DNA from: Salinivirgaceae bacterium | GTDB lineage: Bacteria > Bacteroidota > Bacteroidia > Bacteroidales > SZUA-534 | Direction: 5' to 3' | Length of the DNA: 64,000 bases | Assembly (NCBI GenBank): GCA_017645945.1 | Contig: JAGCNL010000051.1 | Location: 85,315 to 149,314, forward strand | Program-made: the position numbers and the translations under genes | Notes under the pieces: model-generated | Seen by the model: the letters and a program-made list of their open reading frames with translations, nothing else | The model's database searches: none | Told to the model about the DNA's origin: nothing | Shown here: positions 53,214 to 61,756 of the stretch, piece by piece | Numbering within the stretch: position 1 is the stretch's first letter | Layout: every line of letters starts with the position of its first letter

Positions 53214-54407
53214 TTAGCTTAGAATAAATTCCATATATCTTTCTGCATTTGCCACAAATGAATATTTCCTCGATACTGTTTTTCTGGCATTATCACCAAT
53301 CTCAACATATTTATCTTGTAAAGATAGCGCCTTTTTCAAAACATCGCACCAGTTAGAGTTGTCAGAGTTTACTAAAAAGCCGTTCTTTCCATTATCGATT
53401 ATTTCACCGTTTATTGTCACGTCAGTTGCAACACCAACAACTCCCAACCCCATATACTGCAGCAGTTTGAAACCACATTTGCCACGTCCCACAGCGTTGT
53501 CCTCAATGGGCATCAATCCTATATCAAAACCTCTTATCAGATCCTTTTCTGTTTCAAGGCTCCATCTGCGGGTTTCGATTACAAATTCAGCATTATCATT
53601 TACATAATCTCTGCCAGCCACTACCATCAACCTGAATCGGAATTCCTTGGCAAGCATATTCAATGGCCCTACAAGCATATCTAAATAATGTAAGTTATGA
53701 TTACCGCCAATCCATCCTAAAACAATCTCTGTTTTTGTCTGGTCATATTTTTTCTGAGGAAACTCAGCATAATCGACACAAGTCGGCACAACTGTAACAT
53801 TATTACTGCCAATGTTTTTGTTTTCACTAAGGACTTTCTTCTTCAAATAGTCAGAACCTACAACAAAACGGGTGTACAACCTCAATGAATCGTTGAATTT
53901 ATTGCCATTCTCTTGCAGTAATTTGCCATACAGACTTGATATCTCACGAGGCTCACGTTTGGCAGCCGAAATATCATCGTCGAAATCAAGAATCACATTC
54001 GGGTGAATTCGGAGCAGGAATTTCTCCATAAAGAGATTGCCATAATCGTTGAACTGGAGCAATTCGCGGCGCACAATTACGGCTGCAAATCGCCTTGCAT
54101 ATAGGCATTGACGGAAACGTCGCCGCATAGCACGGAAAAGCATCCGCGGCATATTGGCAAATTGTCTGTCGAAATCTTCCTTGTCTTCGAATATGGTGAC
54201 CACATCACATCTCTGCCCGTTTTTTTCAAACTCTAATTTCCATTTATATGCCCGATATTGGTAGCCTGCATTCTCTACAGGAAAATTCTCAAGAAAAAGA
54301 ATGCCATCAGTAGTGCTTTTCCTATGTAGCACAACTGATAAAAATGCCGTAAGCAAGCGATAGAAGTAAACAGCAAAAAAGAGCAATATGGTCCAAAATA
54401 ATTTCAT
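53214..54407 (-). CDS. GT1/GT4-type glycosyltransferase with N-terminal membrane segment
   Basis: The 397-residue protein starts with a hydrophobic segment ([20 protein letters not shown]) that may anchor it to the membrane, then shows a GT-B layout. The acceptor half contains [20 protein letters not shown]. The donor half has [60 protein letters not shown] and [11 protein letters not shown]. The KxGFKxLQYMGxG motif is typical of GT4 enzymes. Its 5' half is less AT-rich than the genes around it. It follows the asparagine-synthase-like gene without a gap. Confidence 0.86.
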   Translation of the reverse strand: MKLFWTILLFFAVYFYRLLTAFLSVVLHRKSTTDGILFLENFPVENAGYQYRAYKWKLEFEKNGQRCDVVTIFEDKEDFDRQFANMPRMLFRAMRRRFRQCLYARRFAAVIVRRELLQFNDYGNLFMEKFLLRIHPNVILDFDDDISAAKREPREISSLYGKLLQENGNKFNDSLRLYTRFVVGSDYLKKKVLSENKNIGSNNVTVVPTCVDYAEFPQKKYDQTKTEIVLGWIGGNHNLHYLDMLVGPLNMLAKEFRFRLMVVAGRDYVNDNAEFVIETRRWSLETEKDLIRGFDIGLMPIEDNAVGRGKCGFKLLQYMGLGVVGVATDVTINGEIIDNGKNGFLVNSDNSNWCDVLKKALSLQDKYVEIGDNARKTVSRKYSFVANAERYMEFILS

Positions 54408-55910
54408 TTATCTACCAAACATTTTACGCAGCTTGAATTTCGCAGCCTCTTTATAGTACTGCATTTTAAGTTCCAATTTGGAATATTTTGACGGTGGATT
54501 GAACGGATAACTCAGCAGTTCAGGCCAATTCGATTTTATTATTCTTTGGTAAACTTCTATATTATTTTCTCTTATCCTGTATTTATATGGAATTGCCAAA
54601 AACAAGTCCCATAATTCTCTGTTACTCAATGGAACAAACACATCATACAAAAAGTCGGATTCCAATTCGCTTTGTGCTTGCCACTGTCCACAAGAATTGC
54701 CAGCCTCCCACTGAAGTATATCTAATGTCTTATACTCGTATTTGTTGCAGATATCTTGTAACTGAGTCAAATATACAGCCATTTGCTCAACAACATCATC
54801 ACTCGACTCGTTCAAATAATAAAAATTTGACAATTTACGCACGTAGTTTATATCCACGTTGTCAGGGTGATTTCCATCCTGGAATTGCTCACATTTAAGC
54901 ACTTCCGAAGCTGCACCTCGTATATTCACAAAATCTTGAGGATACTCATCAATCAACGAGCAATTCAGTTTTGCCCACATATCGTGAGCCATTGGCGTGT
55001 TCTGGAAATAGAAGTCCTTATATTTTCTATATTTCTTCTTGCTGAATTTTATCGGAAATCGCTTATACCCCTCATTCGACAGAATTTGATTAGGCAGATA
55101 ATAGTCCGATTGTTTGTCAGAATAGTAAAAAATCCAGAAATACATCTTATCGGCATACTCTCTAACCGTTGACAAAATCATTCTGCTGTCGTATCCCGAC
55201 GTAAGGCTGAAAGAAACAGGACACCGTCCTACAATAGCCGAAATGCTGTTTTTCAACAGCTCGGAAATCTTGCTTATGTTTTTATTTATATCATTAACTG
55301 TCTCAATCTGATTAAGCTGGCGGTTGGGATAAAACCGAACGGTCGTTTCTTCATTGATATTCAAATAATGATTGGCGATAAGAGAATCCACATTTTGGTA
55401 GAATGTATATCCCGGGCACCATCCAAACGTTGGCGACCAACGATAAAAATCAGAGTGCTCGAATTTCGATTTTTCTGGTTTTTCTTTCAAATCCATCACA
55501 TATCGAAGCAAATAAATGTTCGACGTGAGATTAACCTTGCCGCTATCGTAATTGTAGAATATCGGTCTGAACCCGCCAGCATCGCTCACTCCGTAAGCCT
55601 TGTCGCCAAATCGGCAAAACAATGCGAATCTGCCAGACAGACAATAAATGAACTCCAGAACTTTATCTATTCCATCGCAACTGTTTGCTAACTCGTTAAG
55701 AATCGCACTGTTGTCTTTGTCAGGACAATGCGGATTTATCCAATATCCCAAAAGAAGGAACTCATTTCCATTTAAATCTTTCTTAAACACTTGCAACGAT
55801 TGCTCGGCATATACATTCATTCCGTTGAATGTTTCACGTTGCCAACTTTCAAGTTCAGGTACGTTTTTAGCGGTAATCAAATATTGCCGTCGGAATTTTA
55901 TGAGTTTCAT
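54408..55910 (-). CDS. Asparagine-synthase-like protein in the polysaccharide operon
   Basis: The 500-residue protein resembles the asparagine synthase superfamily. The N-terminal half has the strand pattern of the glutaminase domain (LSGRFALFCRFGDKAYGVSD, AGGFRPIFY) but lacks the catalytic Cys2. The second half has a PP-loop-type ATP site VSFSLTSGYDSRMILS (about 232-247). WASC-like capsule homologues amidate or otherwise modify sugar acids, or act on aminoacyl groups. Without the Cys, free ammonia or another amine would be the donor, if it is active. The C-terminus is basic (KEAAKFKLRKMFGR). The family is recognisable, the reaction is unknown. Confidence 0.75.
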   Translation of the reverse strand: MKLIKFRRQYLITAKNVPELESWQRETFNGMNVYAEQSLQVFKKDLNGNEFLLLGYWINPHCPDKDNSAILNELANSCDGIDKVLEFIYCLSGRFALFCRFGDKAYGVSDAGGFRPIFYNYDSGKVNLTSNIYLLRYVMDLKEKPEKSKFEHSDFYRWSPTFGWCPGYTFYQNVDSLIANHYLNINEETTVRFYPNRQLNQIETVNDINKNISKISELLKNSISAIVGRCPVSFSLTSGYDSRMILSTVREYADKMYFWIFYYSDKQSDYYLPNQILSNEGYKRFPIKFSKKKYRKYKDFYFQNTPMAHDMWAKLNCSLIDEYPQDFVNIRGAASEVLKCEQFQDGNHPDNVDINYVRKLSNFYYLNESSDDVVEQMAVYLTQLQDICNKYEYKTLDILQWEAGNSCGQWQAQSELESDFLYDVFVPLSNRELWDLFLAIPYKYRIRENNIEVYQRIIKSNWPELLSYPFNPPSKYSKLELKMQYYKEAAKFKLRKMFGR

Positions 55911-55911
55911 G

Positions 55912-57039
55912 TTATAGATTCTTCAATATGTAATCAAATCGTTTCGCAATTTCGCTTGGCATATAAGCCATAGACGTTTCATGTCCGCATTTTCGAATAG
56001 CTTGCAGTTTTTTCCGACCTTTTTCGGTATCATATTTTCTCAAAATCTCAAAGATATCTTCAACTTTGTCGAACAAGAACCCATTCTCTCCATCTTTGAT
56101 AATCTCTGGAGTCGCTCCTGATCTTCGTCCGAAAACCAACTTCCCCGCCCTCATAGCTTCTACTGTTGTTCGGCCAAAGGTCTCGTCAATCCCCATATTT
56201 ACATAAATGTCGAACGTTGAATAAATAACATCGGGGTTGGATTCGTAACCAAATAGTTTAATGTTATCAGAATAGCGTTCTGCCATTTTTTTAAGTTCCT
56301 GAGCATAGTCGTTTGTGCCATCACCGAAAATTGCCAGTTTAGCCTTCGGCAAATTGGCAATCATCAATTTGAAAAATTCTAACTGGCCTTTACGCTCACT
56401 GAGGTATCCCACTGTCCCAAACCTATACTCACTCTCACATTTTGTTTTTGACGGAACGAACCCAATGGGGTTGGTCAAAACTTCTGATTTTGATATTCCA
56501 AATGTTTTTTCAATATATGATTTCAAGAATTGAGAAGGACAAATTATTAAATCAGCTTTATTAAAGACCCTAGCAACATATCGTTTAGAGAAAAATGTGG
56601 GTACATACAAGCCGTTTTTATTGCAAATAGATTCGTGCACCCACAGTACGGATTTGATTTTTAGATTTTTTGCGGCATACAAACCCACAGGAGCAGTACT
56701 TGTATTTACAAAAATCATATCAGGTTTTATTTTTTTTATCAAAGACTTGCTCTTTTTGTACGCGTCAATCATTGATATGATAAAAAGACAAAAAGTTTTT
56801 ACGATATGTTTTAGAAAATACCATCTGCTATATCCTTGTTCCCGAACAGATGATACCCACGAAGGATTAGGAAGTATGTGATATTCGTACCCGTGTTCTT
56901 TTAATATGTTTTCAAAGGGACCATACTCTGGTATTATATATATGATTTTATGACAGTATTTAAGTTGCTCTGTCAACTCAAAGACAGCCCTTGGCGCTCC
57001 ATAAAAGGCGGCATCATGTGAGTAGACAAGGAGTTTCAT
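55912..57039 (-). CDS. GT4-type glycosyltransferase
   Basis: The 375-residue GT-B protein begins MKLLVYSHDAAFYGAPRAVF, the usual GT4 N-terminal loop. It shows VNTSTAPVGLYAAKNLKIKS and VLWVHESICNKNGL in the acceptor half. The donor half contains YRFGTVGYLSERKGQLEFFK, AIFGDGTNDYAQELKKMAER, NVDVYVNMG-like FDIYVNMGIDETFGRTTVEA with the conserved Glu, and SGATPEIIKDGENGFLFDKV. It likely adds a sugar to the repeat unit. It overlaps the upstream DUF616 gene by 4 bp and lies 1 bp before the asparagine-synthase-like gene. Confidence 0.9.
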   Translation of the reverse strand: MKLLVYSHDAAFYGAPRAVFELTEQLKYCHKIIYIIPEYGPFENILKEHGYEYHILPNPSWVSSVREQGYSRWYFLKHIVKTFCLFIISMIDAYKKSKSLIKKIKPDMIFVNTSTAPVGLYAAKNLKIKSVLWVHESICNKNGLYVPTFFSKRYVARVFNKADLIICPSQFLKSYIEKTFGISKSEVLTNPIGFVPSKTKCESEYRFGTVGYLSERKGQLEFFKLMIANLPKAKLAIFGDGTNDYAQELKKMAERYSDNIKLFGYESNPDVIYSTFDIYVNMGIDETFGRTTVEAMRAGKLVFGRRSGATPEIIKDGENGFLFDKVEDIFEILRKYDTEKGRKKLQAIRKCGHETSMAYMPSEIAKRFDYILKNL

Positions 57040-57929
57040 ATTGTTTTTTTGTATTCATAATTATTCTTTTTGCCCAAGCATCTCATAACCACATGCTTTA
57101 CAGCAAATATTATCCCCACAATTCCAAGCCACAGCTTGGGATTTTTTCTCCCATATATCCAATAATATGCATTTACAATAATATTAGTTTCATCCGCATG
57201 TCTATAATAATAGTGTAATAGCAAACTACATTTACCTTCAGATATTTTTTTATTTTTATGATTGGTATGATTATTTAGACATAAATATTTTGAAGTTCGT
57301 ACGCCTAATACATCTGGCAAAAAAGAGTTGGAAGTTATTTTCAACTTCCATAATACATAGTTAAATGAGAATTGGTCTCTTCTTGAATAATTCTCTATAC
57401 ACCACCACCATAATTCATCAAATTGTTTTATTGTTTTGTCTGAATGTTTTCTATAAAGCAAACCTGTCTCTTTTGTCCCAATATTTCTAGGGTAATTTTC
57501 TTCCCTCAAATGATGCCCCCATGACAATATAACACTTTCTTCTTCCCATTGGAGAAATAGCATCCGTATCATCTCCTTATATATGCAATTAAAATCAGGA
57601 TTCGTTTGTAATGACAATATGTTTTTCGAGTCATATAATTCAACAGTTTTATCGTATATATATTGGGATTTTATTATGATTCTTGCATCCAACCACACAC
57701 TGCACTCATATTCTGGTAGCAATTCCTCGGGGTGAGTCTTTACCCAACGGGCTATTTTGGTTTGAACAACGTTGTAATAATTTATTGGACGAACTCGCCA
57801 TACACCAACCTTTGGCACTTTTATATCATTTGAAAACAATATGTAATCAAATCTATCATCAACTACCAAAGGTTGTGAAATTTCATCGTATTCGCCAACT
57901 ATGGCTGTGTATATGACAAAATTTTTCAT
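57036..57929 (-). CDS. DUF616/TOD1-like glycosyltransferase-type protein
   Basis: The 297-residue protein starts MKNFVIYTAIVGEYDEISQP and continues with FDYILFSNDIKVPKVGVWRV, VQTKIARWVKTHPEELLPEY and SVWLDARIII, the features of the DUF616 family that includes plant TOD1/MUCI70. The WLDA position corresponds to the DxD-like metal site of GT-A enzymes. Members occur in bacterial glycan loci and are presumed glycosyltransferases. The sequence is AT-rich compared with the core genes of the window. A short hydrophobic C-terminal stretch (LWLGIVGIIFAVKHVVM) may contact the membrane. Confidence 0.82.
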   Translation of the reverse strand: MKNFVIYTAIVGEYDEISQPLVVDDRFDYILFSNDIKVPKVGVWRVRPINYYNVVQTKIARWVKTHPEELLPEYECSVWLDARIIIKSQYIYDKTVELYDSKNILSLQTNPDFNCIYKEMIRMLFLQWEEESVILSWGHHLREENYPRNIGTKETGLLYRKHSDKTIKQFDELWWWCIENYSRRDQFSFNYVLWKLKITSNSFLPDVLGVRTSKYLCLNNHTNHKNKKISEGKCSLLLHYYYRHADETNIIVNAYYWIYGRKNPKLWLGIVGIIFAVKHVVMRCLGKKNNYEYKKTI

Positions 57930-57955
57930 AAAATGCCATAATATGCAAAGCCCAA

Positions 57956-58705
57956 TTATGGTTCTGTTGTTAAAAAACGTAAATCTTTAGAACATATAAC
58001 AACGTGATTCTTCATTGAGCAATATACTCGTTTATAATACTCTATCTTATTTTCATACAGTATTTTCTCTATTTCCGATACGGTTTCCTGTTCTCCAGTT
58101 CTTTGAACATCATCAATCATAATACAAAAAGATTCTTCTAAACAATCTGGTATTAAATACAATATTTGAGAACGAGAATAATTATCACTTCCAAACGGCC
58201 CATCAACAAAAACAAAATCAAATTTATTTTTCAACAATTCCTTGCAATTATTTTTGTATGACAATGTTTTACGACCATTATATTCTGTCTCCTGCAATTC
58301 AGTTTTATATATATTTATTGGATAAAGGTCCTTGACAATACTTTTGAAAAAAGAAATCCACTCTTCATCGTGTTCATAGGTAATGGCCCTTGAGTTATCA
58401 TAATGATTAGTATATTGGTATATCATTTTTGACGATTGTCCTAATCCAAATTCCAAAATGTTTATGGGATGAACAGAATCTAAAATACGATACATTGTAT
58501 ATAATGCACCATAATCTAATGCAGCTCCTCCAGCAGAAAAAGATTTGTTTTTGAGCCACTCAGAATCTTTTATTGTGTCTGAAAATCTATGCGCATTTAG
58601 TATTTCTCTTTGATACGATTCTATTTGTTTACGTAACTCGTCCAACTCGCATTGTATACTATTAATTCCCTGTATACGCCTTATAAAATTCAATACTTTA
58701 TTCAT
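57956..58705 (-). CDS. Class I SAM methyltransferase-like protein
   Basis: The 249-residue protein has an N-terminal coiled-coil-like segment (CELDELRKQIESYQREILNA) and a Rossmann-type part: INILEFGLGQSSKMIYQYTN (SAM loop), AITYEHDEEWISFF with the acidic residue, then FDFVFVDGPFGSDNYSRSQI and FCIMIDDVQRTGEQ. This layout fits a methyltransferase or a methyltransferase-like glycan-modifying protein. It overlaps the wzt stop by 4 bp and has the same low GC as the neighbouring glycosyltransferase genes. In O-antigen loci with Wzt carrying a C-terminal domain, a methyltransferase often caps the chain; here this is an inference. Confidence 0.7.
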   Translation of the reverse strand: MNKVLNFIRRIQGINSIQCELDELRKQIESYQREILNAHRFSDTIKDSEWLKNKSFSAGGAALDYGALYTMYRILDSVHPINILEFGLGQSSKMIYQYTNHYDNSRAITYEHDEEWISFFKSIVKDLYPINIYKTELQETEYNGRKTLSYKNNCKELLKNKFDFVFVDGPFGSDNYSRSQILYLIPDCLEESFCIMIDDVQRTGEQETVSEIEKILYENKIEYYKRVYCSMKNHVVICSKDLRFLTTEP

Positions 58706-59976
58706 ATGTTAATCTGAAAATCAGTAATATAATACCCTTGGTTAGGTGGGATTAAACGCCCACTCTTATAGTAATCGTTATATTCAATTTGCAATTTCGA
58801 CACATTACTAATCCAATCTGCCAATTCACCATCGACAATCGAACATAAATTTACATTATATATTCCTTCATTAAGCATTAATTTAGGAATATAAAAACTT
58901 ATATAATCATTCTTAAGATCGATTTTATCAGAATATAAATAAGTACTTAACCATGTCACTCGTTCTCCATACAAGTTGTTTATTCCAATATCCAATCTTG
59001 ATGTATTCGAATTGTCAAATCTTTTTGTCGTATCAATTTTTATTTTTATTAGAACCGATTCCCCTATATTGAAATAATCTTTGCTTACACCATCTTTATC
59101 AATAAATTTTATATCAGACATACGAATGGCACCGTTCCCTTTTCTATCCAATATAGATTTCAATGAAACTTCTGACCGATCTTTTTGCTCTGCCAGATAT
59201 CTTTCAACAACATCATTTATACTTCCATGGAAATTAATCATCCCGTTTTTTAGAACATATCCTGTTTTGCACAAATTTCTCACTGCGGTCATATTATGAC
59301 TCACAAACAACACCGTTCTTCCCTCGCCTTTGCTCACATCTTGCATTTTACCAATGGCTTTTTTCTGAAACTCGGCATCGCCAACGGCCAAAACTTCATC
59401 AACCACAAGTATTTCTGGGTCAAGGTGGGCGGCAATGGCAAAGCCAAGACGTACTGTCATACCGCTACTGTAGCGTTTCACGGGAGTGTCAATATAACGC
59501 TCGCAGCCCGAGAAATCGACAATCTCGTCGAGTTTGCGGTTAATTTCGGCGCGTGACATTCCCATTATGGCGCCGTTCATATAGATGTTCTCGCGGCCAG
59601 TCATTTCAGGGTGGAAACCTGTGCCCACTTCAAGTAGTGAGGCTATTCGGCCTTTATATTTTATGGTGCCAGTTGTGGGCTTTGTAACTCGCGAGAGCAG
59701 TTTCAGCAATGTGGATTTGCCAGCGCCATTCTTGCCGATAATTCCCACCACATCGCCCTGCTCAATCTCCATATTTATATCCTTCAGCGCCCATACATAC
59801 TCGGAATAGCCTTTACTGGCGCGGTCGTTTGTCTCGCCAATTTTCAAGTACGGGTCCTCGCGGCGCAGCACGCTTGTGGTCCACCAACGGTTGAGGTCGT
59901 GGCTCAATGTGCCTGTCGAGATTACCCCAAGTCGGTACTGTTTCGAAACGTTTTCTATTTTTATTGCGGTAGGCAT
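58702..59976 (-). CDS. wzt: Polysaccharide ABC transporter ATP-binding protein (Wzt type)
   Basis: The ATPase powers export of finished polysaccharide across the inner membrane. The 424-residue protein has Walker A GIIGKNGAGKSTLLKLLS (81-89), the signature VKRYSSGMTVRLGFAIAAHL, Walker B ILVVDEVLAVGD, and SHNMTAVRNL. After about residue 245 comes a Wzt C-terminal carbohydrate-binding-like beta-domain (IKIKIDTTKRFDNSNTSRLD; LMLNEGIYNVNLCSIVDGEL), which in characterised systems recognises the chain terminus. No Wzm permease gene is adjacent: the upstream neighbour is the AlbA_2 gene. Base composition drops sharply near residue 225, within the gene, so its two halves may have different origins. 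Confidence 0.94.
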   Translation of the reverse strand: MPTAIKIENVSKQYRLGVISTGTLSHDLNRWWTTSVLRREDPYLKIGETNDRASKGYSEYVWALKDINMEIEQGDVVGIIGKNGAGKSTLLKLLSRVTKPTTGTIKYKGRIASLLEVGTGFHPEMTGRENIYMNGAIMGMSRAEINRKLDEIVDFSGCERYIDTPVKRYSSGMTVRLGFAIAAHLDPEILVVDEVLAVGDAEFQKKAIGKMQDVSKGEGRTVLFVSHNMTAVRNLCKTGYVLKNGMINFHGSINDVVERYLAEQKDRSEVSLKSILDRKGNGAIRMSDIKFIDKDGVSKDYFNIGESVLIKIKIDTTKRFDNSNTSRLDIGINNLYGERVTWLSTYLYSDKIDLKNDYISFYIPKLMLNEGIYNVNLCSIVDGELADWISNVSKLQIEYNDYYKSGRLIPPNQGYYITDFQINI

Positions 59977-59979
59977 TTT

Positions 59980-60011
59980 TTAGTTAGGAGTTAGGATTTA
60001 TAAGTTAGAAG
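59980..60011 (-). repeat. Copy of the TTAGGAGTTAGGA repeat before wzt
   Basis: The plus strand reads TTAGTTAGGAGTTAGGATTT and TATAAGTTAGAAG; it shares TTAGGAGTTAGGA with the copies at 24102 and 39121. On the minus strand it is a CCTAACTCCTAAC-type leader ending 3 bp before the wzt ATG. No promoter is recognised in this 45-bp gap. Confidence 0.6.
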
Positions 60012-60021
60012 TTTTTAAAGT

Positions 60022-61578
60022 TTAAGGTTTGTTCACTTGCCAATATCCGCCTTTGTCGGGGCCAATGCGGGTGATAAGGCCTTTTTGTTTGAGTTTTTTT
60101 ATGTTATGCTTTACTCCACCAATAGTCGCAGATTCAATGTTAGTTACAATATCGTTAATTGAAGATTGCGGATATAACTTCAGATAATGTAATAAATCTT
60201 TTTGCCGTTTTGTAAGGCTTTCTGGATGGTTTTCTGGATGGTTTTCTGGATGGTTTTCTGGATGGTTTTTAGTAACCTTATTACCATCATTTTGTTCTAA
60301 ACCATCTTGATATACAAATACATCCGCATTAGTTTCCTGGGAACTTTTTTTGTTTTCTATGAACTTTTCTAGGACATCATTTAAATCCTTCACATTTTTC
60401 TTACGGAAATATGTCACAGTAGAGCAAACCACATCGCTTGAAAATTCGACAGCATTATGCGTCAGCTTTTCCCAAGTCAGCATCTTGTCAATTCCATATC
60501 CAGCGTTCTCACTCAACTTCGCAAATCGGAACAGTTTGATAAGCACAGGATTTCTCGGCATCGAATGCATTTGCTTTTTCAAGTCACTCAAATCGAACAT
60601 AAACCGTCCTGCATTTTGGAATTCAATGCGGTTTGTAAATACCCGCACAGTCGAATGCATCGGGCTGAAATAATCGGCGTGAGCGAGCATATTCACCAGT
60701 CCTTCACGCAAAGCGTAAAGCTCGGAATTATCATCGGGGGCGAATCCATCAGGACCAGCAGTGAAGGGGGCATCGACGTGAAGCCGCAGACGCTGAATCA
60801 GCACATTATAGTATTCCCAAATATTTTCCTGCTCCGGCATCCGAAATGTATAGCGCGGCTCGGCCTCACCTGGTGTTATCCCGGGAATTTCGAGCATGTC
60901 AATCCAAAAATTAGTGACATACAGTTGCACGGCGTCACGCTTGCCAAGCATCAGCAATCCGCCGTAGGTCAGCGCGCCGTTGCGTGTAATGCCTGTCTTT
61001 TCGCAAAAATCTTCATTCGGCAACTCGTTGTACGGAAAATCTGGATTGACATTGGCGATTCTGTTTCGGTATGTCATCAACGAGTGCGGGTTCAGTAAGT
61101 CGATTGACGTACCTTCGATAGTCTGTTCGCTTTTTGTGCCAAACGCTTGGTCGCGGAACATAGCGTTGATTTCGATTTCGGACGCACGACGGTCGCCACT
61201 GCCTGAGCGTAAATAGGTGTTTTGCAGCGAGTTGACATAAATGGGTTTTGCTGGCGACGAAGGAACGTGAAAGACGATTACGAGTTTGCCGTCGATGTTA
61301 TATTTCTTTGCAGAAACCGATATTTGATGATTCAACTTCTGCTTGCCGTTGACCACATTGAAAAAATCGCTTTCTATCTTCTCGCCATTCTGAATGCCTG
61401 TTATCTCGAACTTCTTGCCAACTTGTTTAACTCCAAGGACAATCCAACCGCCTGAAGCGTTTGAAAACGCGCTCACCGTCTCCCAAATGTTTTTGGGCAG
61501 CTCGGTAGCGGCTTCTTTCACCTCAAAGTCGTCCCACTCAATGTCTTTCAGTTTCGATATCAGTTCGTCGCGAGTCAT
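60022..61578 (-). CDS. AlbA_2/Schlafen-type ATP-binding transcriptional regulator-like protein
   Basis: The 518-residue protein has an N-terminal AlbA_2 (Schlafen-type) DNA-binding domain (WDDFEVKEAATELPKNIWET; SNASGGWIVLGVKQVGKKF). A middle ATPase-like part of the HATPase_c_4 kind follows (ELYALREGLVNMLAHADYFS; TVRVFTNRIEFQNAGRF; KLSENAGYGIDKML). A C-terminal winged helix (LTKRQKDLLHYLKLYPQSSI; IKKLKQKGLITRIGPDKGG) ends the protein. A run of four N-H-P-E units links the last two. A longer frame to 61602 starts inside a palindrome; the ATG at 61578 (MTRDELISKL) is preferred. Such proteins are found in defence islands and mobile regions, and their role is often unknown. It sits between wzt and a new surface protein. 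Confidence 0.83.
   Translation of the reverse strand: MTRDELISKLKDIEWDDFEVKEAATELPKNIWETVSAFSNASGGWIVLGVKQVGKKFEITGIQNGEKIESDFFNVVNGKQKLNHQISVSAKKYNIDGKLVIVFHVPSSPAKPIYVNSLQNTYLRSGSGDRRASEIEINAMFRDQAFGTKSEQTIEGTSIDLLNPHSLMTYRNRIANVNPDFPYNELPNEDFCEKTGITRNGALTYGGLLMLGKRDAVQLYVTNFWIDMLEIPGITPGEAEPRYTFRMPEQENIWEYYNVLIQRLRLHVDAPFTAGPDGFAPDDNSELYALREGLVNMLAHADYFSPMHSTVRVFTNRIEFQNAGRFMFDLSDLKKQMHSMPRNPVLIKLFRFAKLSENAGYGIDKMLTWEKLTHNAVEFSSDVVCSTVTYFRKKNVKDLNDVLEKFIENKKSSQETNADVFVYQDGLEQNDGNKVTKNHPENHPENHPENHPESLTKRQKDLLHYLKLYPQSSINDIVTNIESATIGGVKHNIKKLKQKGLITRIGPDKGGYWQVNKP
60221..60268 (-). repeat. Four 12-bp tandem repeats inside the AlbA_2 gene
   Basis: TCTGGATGGTTT recurs at 60221, 60233, 60245 and 60257. 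It encodes the N-H-P-E linker repeats in frame (12 bp equals four codons), so slippage would change linker length without a frameshift. Confidence 0.85.
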
Positions 61579-61586
61579 ACGTTTTT

Positions 61587-61612
61587 TGTAGGGACGCATC
61601 ACGTGCGTCCGT
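61587..61612. repeat. REP-like palindrome
   Basis: GGACGCA (61592-61598) and TGCGTCC (61604-61610) form a perfect 7-bp inverted repeat after TGTAG. The elements at 24961-25022 share TGTAGGGACG (on the other strand) and a GCGTCCG end, so both belong to one family of short dispersed palindromes. Confidence 0.6.
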
Positions 61613-61654
61613 TATTATCGATTCAACATTTATGTCGTTTCCGTGTTTTTTGTT

Positions 61655-61670
61655 CCCGATAACTATCGGG
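61655..61670. repeat. Short palindrome CCCGATAACTATCGGG
   Basis: A 16-bp sequence with 6-7 bp arms flanked by TT and AT. Very similar TCCCGATAGTTATCGGGA-type palindromes are common between genes of Bacteroidota; no function is known to me. Confidence 0.6.
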
Positions 61671-61756
61671 ATTCCGTAGTTAAAATAGTTTCGATTCCCA
61701 AAGTAACACTTTTCCGTGCAAATCTGTTGCAAGATTTAACACATTTATTGTCCTTT

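Noticed and set aside
60022..61578. AlbA_2 gene as part of a complete defence system.
   Set aside because: No recognisable nuclease, methylase or toxin partner lies beside it in the window.
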